DNA of 37,901 bases from assembly GCA_031266665.1 (NCBI GenBank), contig JAISAO010000077.1, positions 1 to 37,901 on the forward strand. The letters are read 5' to 3'. Every line of letters begins with the position of its first letter. The stretch's first letter is position 1. Both the position numbers and the translations under genes were made by a program. This stretch comes from Propionibacteriaceae bacterium. GTDB lineage: Bacteria; Actinomycetota; Actinomycetes; Propionibacteriales; Propionibacteriaceae. Positions 1 through 8,642 of this stretch are shown here, piece by piece. Below the pieces are notes generated by a model that was not told the origin of the DNA, did no database searches, and worked only from the letters and a program-made list of their open reading frames with translations.

Positions 1-2
1 GT

Positions 3-161
3 AGATGGTTAGTTCCAAGCCATGGGCTCGTCTTCACGCCCAGACGACGCGCCGGCGGCGTCCTCGTCGGTCGGCGATGCGCCACATCGCCTCCCTCCTC
101 CTCCTTGCCGGCCCGCCGCCTGAGCGCGAATCCATCGCCCAGCCCTTGGAATTAACCATCT
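3..161. repeat. Inverted-repeat-bounded element (MITE-like) overlapping the eutM stop
   Basis: Positions 3-27 and 137-161 form an inverted repeat of about 25 bp with only a few mismatches. Both arms begin AGATGGTTA when read inward, and a TA dinucleotide sits at each outer edge. The enclosed ~110 bp is G+C rich and has no convincing ORF. The right arm reaches into the eutM stop codon, so the gene ends exactly where the element begins. This layout fits a small non-autonomous element inserted at TA. A large hairpin acting as the operon terminator is the alternative. Confidence 0.5.
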
Positions 162-447
162 AGCCGACCTTGGGCAAGATGAACTCGACCTCGGAGTGGG
201 GCCTGGGGATGACGTGGACGGAGATCAGCTCGCCCACCCGCTCGGCCGCCGCCGCGCCGGCGTCGGTGGCCGCTTTGACGGCGCCGACGTCGCCCCGGAT
301 CATGACGGTGACCAGGCCGCCGCCGACGTGCTCCTTGCCGATCAAGGTGACGTTGGCCGCCTTGACCATGGCGTCGGCGGCCTCGACCGAGGCCACCAGA
401 CCCTTGGTCTCGATCATCCCCAAAGCGATATTGATGTTGTCAGCCAT
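160..447 (-). CDS. eutM: EutM/PduA-type hexameric microcompartment shell protein (BMC-H)
   Basis: A 95-residue single-BMC-domain protein, the usual length for EutM/PduA. It has the hallmark stretches [39 protein letters not shown] and [11 protein letters not shown]. Family knowledge: such proteins form hexamers that tile the flat facets of the ethanolamine microcompartment, with a central pore for small metabolites. It is the last gene of the operon in this window, 18 bp after the aldehyde dehydrogenase stop. The ATG is preceded by an AAGAGAG-like ribosome site about ten bases away. Its TAG stop lies inside an inverted-repeat element. PduA versus EutM cannot be separated by sequence alone. 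The eut context decides the name. Confidence 0.95.
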   Translation of the reverse strand: MADNINIALGMIETKGLVASVEAADAMVKAANVTLIGKEHVGGGLVTVMIRGDVGAVKAATDAGAAAAERVGELISVHVIPRPHSEVEFILPKVG

Positions 448-465
448 GACTGGGCTCTCTTTCTA

Positions 466-2004
466 TTAGTGGTTGAGCGATCGCTCGTTTGTCAGTTTCT
501 CCAGCAGGCGCCGCAGCACCCGCTCGACCAATTCATCCTCGGCCGCAGCCGTCATGCCGGTCGTCCCGGCCCCGCCGACCTGGCCGGCCCCAGCCGGCTC
601 GAGGTCTTCCAGTTCCCGGCGGCCGCGGGCCACCCGCCGGATGTTGATCAAGTTGAGCGGACCGATGTTGTCCGACGAGGACGAGCCGCCGACCGCCCCG
701 CAGCCCAGCGTCAGCGAGGGCGCCAGGTCGGTGGTGGCGCCGACGCCGCCGAGGGCCCCGGGCGTGTTGACCAACAGTCGCGAGACCGGCTTCTTGAGGC
801 CGAACTCCTCGATCACAGCCTCGTCGCGCGAGTGGATCATCATGGTGTGGCCGGCCCCCTCGTGCAGCAGCAGCCGGATGCACAGCTGGCAGGCCCGTTC
901 CCAGTCGGGCTGGCTGTAGAAGGCCAGCACCGGACACAGCTTCTCCTTCGAGAAGGGCACGTCGGGGCCGACCTCGGTCTCGTGGCCGATCAGCACCCGG
1001 GTGTTCTCCGGCACCTCGAACCCGGCCAGGCGGGCCACCTGGGCAGCCGACCGGCCGACCACGGCCGGGTTCATGGTGCCGTTGGGGCGCATCAGCACGG
1101 CCGCCAGTTGGGCCTTCTCCGCCGGGTTCAGGAAGTGGGCCCCCTGGCGCTCGAACTCGGCCACCACCTGGTCTTTGATGATGTCCTCGGTCACCACCGA
1201 CTGCTCCGAGGCGCAGATGGTGCCGTTGTCGAAACATTTCGAGTCCAGGATGCGTTTGACGGCCAGCGGGATGTCGGCCGAGCGCTCGATGAAGGCCGGT
1301 CCGTTGCCCGGGCCGACGCCGATGGCCGGGTTGCCCGAGGAATAGGCCGCCTTGACCATCGGGCCGCCGCCGGTGGCCAGGATCAAGGCGATGTCGCGGT
1401 GGCGCAGCAACTCGGCCGTGGCCTCCATGGTCGGTCGGCTGACACAGCCGATGGCGCCCGGGGGGCAGCCGGCGGCGACGGCCGCCTGGGACATCAGCCG
1501 GGCCGCCTGGTTGATGCAGCCGACGGCCGCCGGGTGGGGCGAGAAGACGATGGCGTTGCCCGCCTTGAGGGCGATGATGGATTTGAACAAAACCGTCGAG
1601 GTCGGGTTGGTGGACGGCACCAGGGCGGCGATCACGCCCATCGGCACGCCGATCTCGACCAGGCCGTGGGCCTCGTCACGGCTCAGCACCCCGACCGCCG
1701 TCAGTCCCCGGACGGCCTGCCAGACGGTCTCAGAGCCGAAACGGTTCTTGATCGTCTTGTCCTTGACCAAGCCGAAGCCGGTCTCCCGGCAGGCCAGCTG
1801 GGCCAAGTCGGCGGCCTGCTCGGCCCCGGCCCGGGCCAGGGCGGCGCAGACGCCGTCCAGCCGCTCCTGGCTCCAGCCGGCCAGCTCGGCCTGGGCGGCC
1901 TTGGCCGCCGCCACCAGCCGGCGGGTCTCTTGGACGCTGACCAGGTCGCGGTCCGCCAATTCCGGCTCGGCCGCCGACGGGTGGTCCGGGGTCGTCGCGC
2001 TCAT
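466..2004 (-). CDS. eutE: Microcompartment acetaldehyde dehydrogenase (CoA-acylating), AdhE-like type, C-terminal encapsulation helix
   Basis: A 512-residue aldehyde dehydrogenase converting acetaldehyde, NAD+ and CoA to acetyl-CoA inside the EUT compartment. The catalytic cysteine is Cys264 in GTICASEQS. The nucleotide-binding region includes IPSTNPTS-like [10 protein letters not shown] (about 129-138) and [18 protein letters not shown] (229-246). The strings [20 protein letters not shown] and [18 protein letters not shown] resemble the N-terminal domain of AdhE and the enzymes of clostridial/enterococcal EUT and glycyl-radical loci more than the 467-residue enteric EutE. A linker is followed by an amphipathic helix, [18 protein letters not shown] (about 489-506), which looks like a C-terminal encapsulation peptide. 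The start overlaps the eutC stop by four bases (ATGA), implying translational coupling. Confidence 0.93.
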   Translation of the reverse strand: MSATTPDHPSAAEPELADRDLVSVQETRRLVAAAKAAQAELAGWSQERLDGVCAALARAGAEQAADLAQLACRETGFGLVKDKTIKNRFGSETVWQAVRGLTAVGVLSRDEAHGLVEIGVPMGVIAALVPSTNPTSTVLFKSIIALKAGNAIVFSPHPAAVGCINQAARLMSQAAVAAGCPPGAIGCVSRPTMEATAELLRHRDIALILATGGGPMVKAAYSSGNPAIGVGPGNGPAFIERSADIPLAVKRILDSKCFDNGTICASEQSVVTEDIIKDQVVAEFERQGAHFLNPAEKAQLAAVLMRPNGTMNPAVVGRSAAQVARLAGFEVPENTRVLIGHETEVGPDVPFSKEKLCPVLAFYSQPDWERACQLCIRLLLHEGAGHTMMIHSRDEAVIEEFGLKKPVSRLLVNTPGALGGVGATTDLAPSLTLGCGAVGGSSSSDNIGPLNLINIRRVARGRRELEDLEPAGAGQVGGAGTTGMTAAAEDELVERVLRRLLEKLTNERSLNH

Positions 2005-2876
2005 AGGACCAGCCCGACCCCGGAGACCTTCTCGTCCAGAATGCGTTTGAGCAAGGTGGCGATGTGGGCCCCGGCCTCGGCCGGGCCGGTGCCGCCGCTG
2101 TAGATATTGGACACCACCGTGCGCCAGCTCTCCGGCTTGTCCGGGTCGGGCCGATAGGCCATGTAGGCGCTCATCGACTCGCCGGTGGCCAGGCCGGGCC
2201 GCTCGCCGATCAGCAGGCAGACCACCTCCGAGTCGATCAACGCGCCCAGCTCGTCCATGGCGCCGACCCGGCAGTACTTGACGTAGGGCACCGGGCCGAG
2301 GCTGATGCCCAGGCCGGCCAGACCCTGTTTGATGGCCGGCAGCAGGTCGGGGACGTTGACCTGGGCCGAGCTGGACAGGCCGTCGCCCACCATCAGCGTC
2401 ACCTTGGCCCCCCGGGGCAGCTCACGGGCGAAACGTTCCTTAGTTTCGTCGTTCAGCCGCCGCCCCAGGTCGGGCCGGGTCAAGAACTCGTCCTTGCTCT
2501 GGCAGACGGTCTGCCCGGCGACGAAGCCCTGGGCCTGGACGTAGGCGTCGTCGACATCGCTGAAGACGGCGTCCTGGGCGGTGGCGTGGTCGGCCCGGAA
2601 GTGGAGCATCGACCAGGTGTTGTAGCGCGGCCCGGCCCGCCAGACGCCCAGCCGGGCGACCGTCTTCTGCTTGACGTCGAGGTAGGCCTCGCGGTTGGCC
2701 GGATTGGGCACATGGAACTCGTCTTTGGTGCTGACGGCGGTGACGTCGGGGACCTGGCCGTCCTCCACCAAGACGGCGTCTGGGGCCACGGCCGCGGACG
2801 GGGCGGCCTTGTCTTCGGCCAGCAGCTCGGCCAGCACGGCCGTCACCAACTGCCGCACATCGGGTTCTGAGAACAT
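2001..2876 (-). CDS. eutC: Ethanolamine ammonia-lyase small subunit EutC
   Basis: Small subunit of the adenosylcobalamin-dependent lyase that splits ethanolamine into acetaldehyde and ammonia. The conserved core runs from VKQKTVARLGVWRAGPRYNT through VTLMVGDGLSSSAQVNV, PYVKYCRVGAMDELG and VVCLLIGERPGLATGESMSAYM to a typical C-terminus with VSNIYSGGTGPAEAGAH. The first ~20 residues (SEPDVRQLVTAVLAELLAED) form an amphipathic helix followed by an Ala/Pro/Val linker. Family knowledge says this part of EutC directs the lyase into the compartment. I chose the ATG at 2876, not the TTG two codons earlier, because AAGGAG then sits seven bases upstream. It follows eutB by 22 bp and overlaps the next gene by four. 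Confidence 0.95.
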   Translation of the reverse strand: MFSEPDVRQLVTAVLAELLAEDKAAPSAAVAPDAVLVEDGQVPDVTAVSTKDEFHVPNPANREAYLDVKQKTVARLGVWRAGPRYNTWSMLHFRADHATAQDAVFSDVDDAYVQAQGFVAGQTVCQSKDEFLTRPDLGRRLNDETKERFARELPRGAKVTLMVGDGLSSSAQVNVPDLLPAIKQGLAGLGISLGPVPYVKYCRVGAMDELGALIDSEVVCLLIGERPGLATGESMSAYMAYRPDPDKPESWRTVVSNIYSGGTGPAEAGAHIATLLKRILDEKVSGVGLVL

Positions 2877-2898
2877 TTTCAATCTCCTTCGGTCCCGC

Positions 2899-4266
2899 TC
2901 AGCGCAGGAAGATCGAGGCGTCGCCGAAACGTTCGGTCAGGCGGCGCTGGGGTGTGATCAAGCCCATTTCGACCATCCAGGCGTCGAACTCCGGGATGGC
3001 GGTCTTGTCGAACAATTGGCGCAGGCTCTCGGCCTCGTGATAGCCGGTGCACTGGTACATCAGCATGATGTCGTCGCCGTGGGGCACGCCCATGACATAG
3101 TTGCAGCCCGCCGCCACCAGCAGGACGGCCAGGTTCTCGATGTCGTTCTGGTCGGCCTTGATGTGGTTGGTGTAGCAAGCGTCGCAACCCATCGGGATAC
3201 CGGTCAGCTTGCCCATGAAATGGTCCTCCAGCCCGGCCCGGGTGACCTGCTTGGAGTCGTAGAGGTATTCCGGGCCGATGAAACCGACGACGGTGTTGAC
3301 CAGGAAGGGCTGGTAGTGCTTGGCGAAGCCGTAGCAGCGCGCCTCCAGCGTCACCTGGTCGGCGCCGTGGTGGGCGTCGCTGGACAGCTCGGAGCCCTGG
3401 CCGGTCTCGAAATACATCACGTTCGGGCCGGTGGCCTGGCCCTGGGTCAGCAACAGGTCGCGGGCCTCTTGCAGCATCGCCCCGGTCAGACCGAAAGCCT
3501 CGTTGCCTTTCTCGCTGCCGGCGATGGATTGGAAGATGAGATCGGCCGGGGCGCCTTGGCGGACGGCCTCCATCTGGGTGGTGACGTGGGCCAGGACGCA
3601 GTTCTGGGTCGGGATCGACCAGCGCCGCTTGAAGTCGTCGAATAGGTGCAGGATGCGCGAGACGCTGCCCAACGAGTCGTCCACCGGGTTGAGCCCGATG
3701 ACGGCGTCGCCGTTGCCGTAGGCCAGACCCTCCATCACCTCCGCCAGGATGCCGTCCGGGTCGTCGGTCGGGTGGTTCGGCTGGAGGCGGACGGCGAAAC
3801 TGCCGGGCCGGCCGATGGTGGTGTTGCAATGAGCCGTGACGACGGCTTTCTTGGCCCCGATCATCAAATCGAGGTTGCTCATCAGCTTGCACACCCCGGC
3901 CACGACCTCGCTGGTCAGGCCGCGGGACAGCCGCCGGAAGTCGTCGGCGGTGCGGGCGTCGTCCAAGATGTGCTCGCGCAGCTCGGCCAGGGTCCAGCCC
4001 TGGATCGACTGGTAGATCGGCTCGTTGAGGTCGTCCTGGATGATCCGGGTGACCTCGTCGGTCTCATACGGCACGACCGGGTTGTTGCGCAGGTCGGCCA
4101 CCGTCAGATTGGCCAGCACGACCTTGGCGGCGATCCGCTCTTGGGCCGTCTCGGCCGCCAGACCGGCCAATTGGTCGCCCGACTTCTCCTCGTTGGCCTT
4201 GGCCAGGACGTCTTTGACGTCCCGGAAGCTATACACTTTCCCCAGTAAGGTTGTTTTAAGCTTCAC
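2899..4266 (-). CDS. eutB: Ethanolamine ammonia-lyase large subunit EutB
   Basis: Catalytic TIM-barrel subunit of ethanolamine ammonia-lyase, 455 residues against about 453 in enterobacteria. Conserved stretches include VADLRNNPVVPYE, GDAVIGLNPVDDS, CVLAHVTTQMEAVRQGAPAD, IFQSIAGSEKGNEAFG, YFETGQGSELSS, NTVVGFIGPEYLYDSKQV and GIPMGCDACYTNH. The cobalamin cofactor and substrate bind with EutC. The frame stays open upstream, but the protein matches the family from the GTG at 4266 (VKLKTTLLG, compare MKLKTTLFG), and AGAGGA lies six bases before it, so the longer N-terminus is rejected. It sits between eutA and eutC, as expected for lyase next to its reactivase. Confidence 0.97.
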   Translation of the reverse strand: MKLKTTLLGKVYSFRDVKDVLAKANEEKSGDQLAGLAAETAQERIAAKVVLANLTVADLRNNPVVPYETDEVTRIIQDDLNEPIYQSIQGWTLAELREHILDDARTADDFRRLSRGLTSEVVAGVCKLMSNLDLMIGAKKAVVTAHCNTTIGRPGSFAVRLQPNHPTDDPDGILAEVMEGLAYGNGDAVIGLNPVDDSLGSVSRILHLFDDFKRRWSIPTQNCVLAHVTTQMEAVRQGAPADLIFQSIAGSEKGNEAFGLTGAMLQEARDLLLTQGQATGPNVMYFETGQGSELSSDAHHGADQVTLEARCYGFAKHYQPFLVNTVVGFIGPEYLYDSKQVTRAGLEDHFMGKLTGIPMGCDACYTNHIKADQNDIENLAVLLVAAGCNYVMGVPHGDDIMLMYQCTGYHEAESLRQLFDKTAIPEFDAWMVEMGLITPQRRLTERFGDASIFLR

Positions 4267-4313
4267 TTCGTTTCCTCTGATTGCGTTGCTTGCAAGACGC
4301 GCTGATCGCGCCC

Positions 4314-4340
4314 TTGAATGTTGTCTTAGATGTTGTCTTA
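4314..4340 (-). repeat. Tandem 12-bp repeat duplicating the eutA stop
   Basis: Read on the minus strand, the eutA stop begins TAAGACAACATC and is followed directly by TAAGACAACATT. The stop codon and its next nine bases are therefore repeated in the eutA-eutB spacer. The repeat gives a back-up in-frame TAA. It looks like simple slippage duplication, and no function is implied. Confidence 0.6.
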
Positions 4341-5774
4341 GGCGAAGAGCAATGTCTTGACCACGACCGGTAGGACCCGGCCTTGGGCGGTCGGAGTGCC
4401 AATGTCCACATAATCTCCCTCCTCCACACGCACGGCGTCGACGCAAACCAGGCCTGATCGCCCGGGCAGACGCGAACGGATCGACTGGCCCAAGATCTTG
4501 GCCAGGTCGTTTTCGGTGATGACGACGAGCGGGTGCCCGGCGGCCAAGAGGTCTCGGGCCCCGGCCAGCAAGCCGGCCGCCAGGTCTTGGGCCTGGGCGA
4601 AGCTGGGGCTGCGCGGGCCGGCGAAGGCGATGGCCACGGCCGGGCGTTGGCCGTCGACCTGGAACCAGTCCAGCTTGTTTTGGATGGCCTCGGCCGTCAG
4701 GGCGCCGTTGGCCGTCTCGGCCACGCTCAGCTTCAGGATCGGCAGGCTCTTGAGCGGCAGTTGGTCGGCGTCGTACTCGATGGTCGAGCCGGACAGCTCG
4801 ACGGTGTGGCTGCCCGCCCCCACCACGGTCGCCCGGATGGTCTCGGCGGCGGCGAAGCGGTGGACCTGGGCGAGGGCGGGCGAGCGGCGCACCGCCTGGC
4901 CCAGCAGGACGCCGATGTCGCCGTAGCGGAAGGGGTCGCCGCCGTCGGGCGGGGCGTAGACGTGGTCGGCCACCCCACCGGAGAAAGACAGGTTTTTCAA
5001 GGGCCGGGGCAGGACGACATCGCGGCCCGGCTCGGTCAGGATCTGGGGGTAGAAAGCCGACTTCGGCAACAATCCCAGACTCATGGCCAGCAGGTCGGCC
5101 ATGGCCTCGGCCAACCGCTCCAGCCGGGCCAAGTCGGCCGGCTGGCCGACGGCCAGGTCGAGGCCGACAAACTGGGCCAGCCGAGCCGTCTTGTCCACCA
5201 CGGCCGTGATCCGCCGGGTCGCCGGGTCGACTTGGACCAGCCGGCCGCCGATGTCGAGACAGCTGGCCGCGGCCAGCCGGCCCTGGTCGAACAAGGCGAA
5301 GTTCGAGGTGCCGCCGCCGATGTCGTAGTTGCCGGCGGTCGACCCGTGGACCTTGGAGTAGACGTCGGCCCCGGCCCCTCGCCCGGCGATGACGGCCTCC
5401 TGACGCGGCCCGGCCACGGCCACCACGAAGTCGCCGGCGTAGTCCGACAGGTGGTGCAGCACCTCGCTGGCGTTGCGTCGGCGGGCCGTCTGGCCGGTGA
5501 TGACGACGGCGCCGGTGTCGAGCTGATCCTTGGCCACGCCGGCTTGGGCGTACTCCCGCTCCACGATCCGGGCGACACCGGCCAGGTCGATGGCGTCGTC
5601 GTCCAGCAGGGGGGTGAAATGGATCTGGCCGCGATAGACGATCCGCTTGTCCACGATCTCGATCCTGGGGACGGTGAAGCCGGAAGACAGGTCCTCGACC
5701 ATGATGTGGGAGAAGACCACCTGGGTGGTGGTGGTGCCGACGTCGATGCCGACGGAGACCAGTCGATCAGCCAT
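4338..5774 (-). CDS. eutA: EutA, reactivating factor for ethanolamine ammonia-lyase
   Basis: A 478-residue actin/Hsp70-fold ATPase that exchanges damaged cobalamin bound to EutBC for fresh cofactor. The N-terminal phosphate-binding loop VGIDVGTTTTQVVF lies at about residues 8-21. Further family features are GAVVITGQTARRRNA, the second phosphate region NYDIGGGTSNFALFDQGRL and NLSFSGGVADHVY. The start overlaps the end of eutP by eight bases. A 71-bp spacer with a tandem stop repeat separates it from eutB. Length and order (P-A-B-C) are those of Gram-positive eut operons. Confidence 0.94.
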   Translation of the reverse strand: MADRLVSVGIDVGTTTTQVVFSHIMVEDLSSGFTVPRIEIVDKRIVYRGQIHFTPLLDDDAIDLAGVARIVEREYAQAGVAKDQLDTGAVVITGQTARRRNASEVLHHLSDYAGDFVVAVAGPRQEAVIAGRGAGADVYSKVHGSTAGNYDIGGGTSNFALFDQGRLAAASCLDIGGRLVQVDPATRRITAVVDKTARLAQFVGLDLAVGQPADLARLERLAEAMADLLAMSLGLLPKSAFYPQILTEPGRDVVLPRPLKNLSFSGGVADHVYAPPDGGDPFRYGDIGVLLGQAVRRSPALAQVHRFAAAETIRATVVGAGSHTVELSGSTIEYDADQLPLKSLPILKLSVAETANGALTAEAIQNKLDWFQVDGQRPAVAIAFAGPRSPSFAQAQDLAAGLLAGARDLLAAGHPLVVITENDLAKILGQSIRSRLPGRSGLVCVDAVRVEEGDYVDIGTPTAQGRVLPVVVKTLLFA

Positions 5775-6327
5775 CGTCGCCCCCCCTGAGGCCGACCGCC
5801 GCCCGGTCCGCCGCTCCGACCGCCCGACCGGCCGGCAGTGGCTCCCCCGCCGGTAGCGCCCGGCCGTCTGGGGCCGGCAGGCCGAGATAGGCGGCCAAAC
5901 CGGCCAGGCCTTGGCCGCTCCAGGCCGACAGCACGAACACCGGGTCGGCCCCGGCGCGGCGCAGCGGCTCGCGGGCGGCCTCCCAGACGGACCGCTCTCG
6001 CGCCAGGTCGGCCTTGGTGACGATACCGAAGACCGGTTTGGCGAAACTGGCGGCGAAAGCGGGCGGGATCCAGCAGTCGTCGCAGCCGCAGGCCAGGACC
6101 AGGCCGATGCGGTCGGCGTCGGCGGCGGTCACAATCAAGGCCTTGTAGAAGGAGCGGTGCTCGATGTACTCGCCCGGCGTGTCGATGAAGTTGAAGCGAT
6201 GCGCGACGGTCATGGTCTTAGCGGCCGTCCCGGCTTGGTGTGACAAGGTTTGGATCAAGGTGGTCTTGCCCGCCTCGGAGGCGCCGATCAGGATGGTCTT
6301 GCCCCGCCGGGCGTCATTGGTCGTCAT
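5767..6327 (-). CDS. eutP: EutP/PduV-like GTPase-fold protein
   Basis: A 186-residue small P-loop protein. The Walker A motif is GASEAGKT at residues 15-22, followed by FIDTPGEY (G3-like) and a TKAD element in GIVTKADLA (G4). Family knowledge: EutP is a Ras-like fold protein reported to have acetate kinase activity, and the related PduV attaches to microcompartments. The C-terminal ~35 residues are Gly/Ala/Pro rich and look disordered. It starts 10 bp after eutS with a GAGGGGG ribosome site and overlaps eutA by eight bases. Confidence 0.93.
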   Translation of the reverse strand: MTTNDARRGKTILIGASEAGKTTLIQTLSHQAGTAAKTMTVAHRFNFIDTPGEYIEHRSFYKALIVTAADADRIGLVLACGCDDCWIPPAFAASFAKPVFGIVTKADLARERSVWEAAREPLRRAGADPVFVLSAWSGQGLAGLAAYLGLPAPDGRALPAGEPLPAGRAVGAADRAAVGLRGGDDG

Positions 6328-6337
6328 CGCCGCCCCC

Positions 6338-6730
6338 TCACGACCGTGTGATCTCGGTCCGGGCGAAACCCATGGTGTCCGCCAGCAGCCGCAGGACGCC
6401 CCGCAGGGCCGACTCGACCGCCTCGACGTCGCCGGTCACCAAGACGGAGCCGGAGAAGCGGTCGACGAAGCCGATCTCGACGGCGGCGGACTTGGTGGCG
6501 GCGTCGGCGGCGATGATCGAGGCCTCAGACGGCGTGATGGTCAAGATGCCGATGGCCGAGGCCTCCCCGGCGTCCGCCAGGCCGACCTTGTGGCGCAGGT
6601 TGGCCTCCGGGCGGGCGATGACGTGGGCCAGCGTGACCTGTTTGCCGGGGACGAACTCCTGAATGATGCGTTGCTTGCCGCCGGCGGCCTCGGGGTCGGC
6701 CGGCGGCCAGCGGGGATCGGACGGGCTCAC
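6338..6730 (-). CDS. eutS: EutS shell protein (bent BMC hexamer)
   Basis: A single-BMC-domain shell protein of the circularly permuted EutS/PduU kind. [20 protein letters not shown] near residues 21-40 is almost identical to enteric EutS, followed by [18 protein letters not shown] and [18 protein letters not shown]. At 130 residues it is about 20 longer than enteric EutS because of a Pro-rich N-terminal lead ([17 protein letters not shown]). The GTG at 6730 is supported by GGGAGG four bases upstream. It follows the largest gap in the operon, 178 bp after eutQ. Confidence 0.95.
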   Translation of the reverse strand: MSPSDPRWPPADPEAAGGKQRIIQEFVPGKQVTLAHVIARPEANLRHKVGLADAGEASAIGILTITPSEASIIAADAATKSAAVEIGFVDRFSGSVLVTGDVEAVESALRGVLRLLADTMGFARTEITRS

Positions 6731-6752
6731 CGGACCTCCCAGCCTGGAAGAC

Positions 6753-6876
6753 TGGTGTCAAACCATGTCCCGCCGGCGGAACCCCGGATCGGGCGACAGA
6801 ACAGCGTTTGACACCACCCTCCTGAACAGACCGCGCCCCAGGATCGATCGACCCCGGCCGGGCCGAGATCGATCTG
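6753..6876. repeat. Two inverted repeats in the eutQ-eutS spacer
   Basis: The 6731-6908 spacer is the widest in the eut operon. It holds a perfect 11-bp inverted repeat, TGGTGTCAAAC at 6753-6763 against GTTTGACACCA at 6806-6816. A second, imperfect repeat at about 6838-6876 pairs CCAGGATCGATCG with its near-complement ending ATCGATCTGG. No ORF crosses it convincingly. It could be a REP/MITE-type remnant, an RNA processing or attenuation structure, or a recognition site. Confidence 0.5.
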
Positions 6877-6908
6877 GGAGAGGGCGGCGAGCGAGCGCAT
6901 GGCTGGTC

Positions 6909-7361
6909 CTACTGCTGCGACCAGTTGGCCGGGTAGCAGACGTAGACGAAGCGGACCGGGCCGGTGGCGGCGAAGCTGATGGTGGTGTCCTTGGGGATGT
7001 AGACCACCTGACCGGCCTCGACCCGGATGACGCGGCCCTGGGCCACGATGTCGAGGGCACCGGAGACGACGTAGTCGATCTCGTCGTACTTCAAGGTCCA
7101 CTGGAACGACTCCGAGTCCAGCTCCATGACGCCGCAGCCCAGCCGCGGGCTCTCCTCCAGGCTGACGATGTCGGCCAGCCGCACCCGCTGGGCCGGGATG
7201 GGGAAGGGGAAGGGCTCCAACTCGACCCGGTCCAAGTCGATGGCGATGACGCCCGAAGGGTCGACCCGCCGGGCCGGCGCGTTTCGGCCCAACTCCTCTC
7301 GAACGACCTCGCGCACGACCTCACGGATGATGCCCTCGATGGCCTGTCGGCTGATCTCCAT
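6909..7361 (-). CDS. eutQ: EutQ cupin protein with N-terminal encapsulation-type helix
   Basis: A 150-residue cupin of the EutQ family, which is reported to act as an acetate kinase in enteric ethanolamine metabolism. The cupin core spans YDEIDYVVSGALDIVAQG, VEAGQVVYIPKDTTISFAAT and VRFVYVCYPANW. The N-terminal ~22 residues EISRQAIEGIIREVVREVVR form a strongly amphipathic helix of the cargo-targeting kind, joined by a short linker. I chose the ATG at 7361 because GGAGG sits four bases upstream. The ATG seven codons earlier has no good ribosome site. It is shorter than enteric EutQ (about 230), which has a longer N-terminal part. Confidence 0.92.
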   Translation of the reverse strand: MEISRQAIEGIIREVVREVVREELGRNAPARRVDPSGVIAIDLDRVELEPFPFPIPAQRVRLADIVSLEESPRLGCGVMELDSESFQWTLKYDEIDYVVSGALDIVAQGRVIRVEAGQVVYIPKDTTISFAATGPVRFVYVCYPANWSQQ

Positions 7362-7399
7362 GTCGCCTCCTTGATCCGTCATGACTGTCGGTCCGCCTC

Positions 7400-8599
7400 T
7401 CAGGCCGCGACCTCTTGGGGTTGCCGGCTCGGCCTCCGGGCCACCAGCAAGACGGCCACGACGATGCCGATGACGCCGCCGGCGATCTTGCCCACGACCA
7501 TGGCGAAGATGGCGTCAGGCTGCACCCCGGCGGCGTAGCCGAGGTGGTCGCCCAGGGCGAAGGAGGCGCAGACGGAGAAGGCCACGGCCAAGACCTTGCC
7601 CTTGGGGTCCATGTCTTTGAGCATGCCGAACATCGGGATGTTGTTGGCCAGGGCGGCGATCATGCCGCCGGCCGCGATCTCGTTGACGCCCATCAGTCGG
7701 CCCAGGGCCGCCACCGGCTTGGCCAGCACAGTGGTGATGAAGTGGACGAAGGGGAAGGCGCCGGCCAAGGTGATGGCGATGACGCCACAGGTCTCGAGCT
7801 GCGGCCCGATCGGGTCCATGATGCCGGCCCCGGTGGCCGAGTCGACGCCGACGAAGGGGATCCACGACACCAGCGAGGAGCCGTCCTCCCCGGCCGCGCC
7901 GGGCAGGATGCCGAGCTTGTTGACGATGGCCAGGGCCAGCATCAAGGTGATGGCGGCGGTGATGAAGATGGCGAAGACGTTGAAGCCCTTCATCATGCCG
8001 TTCGGGATCAGGGCCAGACCGACCGCCATCAGGGCGGCCAGGATGATTGACGGGATCAGGTTGACCAGGATCTTGCCCGGGGTGAGGGCGCCGGACTCGA
8101 GCGAGAAGCTGTAGATCAGGCCGGCGATGAAAACGCCGAAGGGGATGGAGACGAACCCGGCCAACATACCTTTGGCCAGGAAGGGTCGGTCGGCCTGGCC
8201 CACCAGGCCCAGGGAGACCGGGATGGAGAAGACGATGGTGGCGCCCATCATGCAGCCCATGAACAAGCCGGACAAGACCTTGATGGCGGCATCGTCGGTC
8301 ATGGCGCCGGCCAGGGGGAAGCCGCCCATGTCGTTGGCCAACAGCGAGCCGGCGAACATCGCCGGGTCCGCCCCGACCAGGCCGAAGACTGCGCCCACCG
8401 GGCCCTCCAGCCAGGCCCCCAGGACCGGGGCGAAAGCCATGATGCCGACCATGGCGAGGGCCAGGACGCCCATCGCCTGCATGCCCTCCTCGAACTTCTC
8501 GCCGTAACCGAGTTTGCCTTTCAAGAAGATCTTGTCGACCACGCCCAGGAGCATGAAGAAAAGCATTATGTAGATGATGATTTGACTGATGATGGCCAT
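7400..8599 (-). CDS. eutH: EutH ethanolamine permease
   Basis: A 399-residue polytopic inner-membrane protein with about ten or eleven hydrophobic segments. It starts with IISQIIIYIMLFFMLLGVVD followed by KIFLKGKLGYGEKFEEGMQA, the EutH signature. Other conserved parts are GGFPLAGAMTDDAAI, FVHFITTVLAKP and FGMLKDMDPKGKVLAVAFSV. Family knowledge: EutH brings ethanolamine into the cell, which matters most at low external pH. It lies between eutN and eutQ, 38 bp before eutQ, and is preceded by a 119-bp spacer with an A+T-rich patch. Confidence 0.96.
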   Translation of the reverse strand: MAIISQIIIYIMLFFMLLGVVDKIFLKGKLGYGEKFEEGMQAMGVLALAMVGIMAFAPVLGAWLEGPVGAVFGLVGADPAMFAGSLLANDMGGFPLAGAMTDDAAIKVLSGLFMGCMMGATIVFSIPVSLGLVGQADRPFLAKGMLAGFVSIPFGVFIAGLIYSFSLESGALTPGKILVNLIPSIILAALMAVGLALIPNGMMKGFNVFAIFITAAITLMLALAIVNKLGILPGAAGEDGSSLVSWIPFVGVDSATGAGIMDPIGPQLETCGVIAITLAGAFPFVHFITTVLAKPVAALGRLMGVNEIAAGGMIAALANNIPMFGMLKDMDPKGKVLAVAFSVCASFALGDHLGYAAGVQPDAIFAMVVGKIAGGVIGIVVAVLLVARRPSRQPQEVAA

Positions 8600-8642
8600 T
8601 GTTTGAGTCTTCCTTGTCTCAAGCTGTCTCGAAAGCTGTGTC

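Noticed and set aside
196..2103. 635-codon plus-strand open frame opposite eutE and eutM
   Set aside because: It is antisense to two clear genes, and its translation is Arg/Gly/His-rich low complexity, as expected for a GC-rich shadow frame.
4267..4446. 60-residue N-terminal extension of EutB
   Set aside because: It overlaps the eutA end and spacer and has no homology. The GTG at 4266 matches the family start and has a ribosome site.
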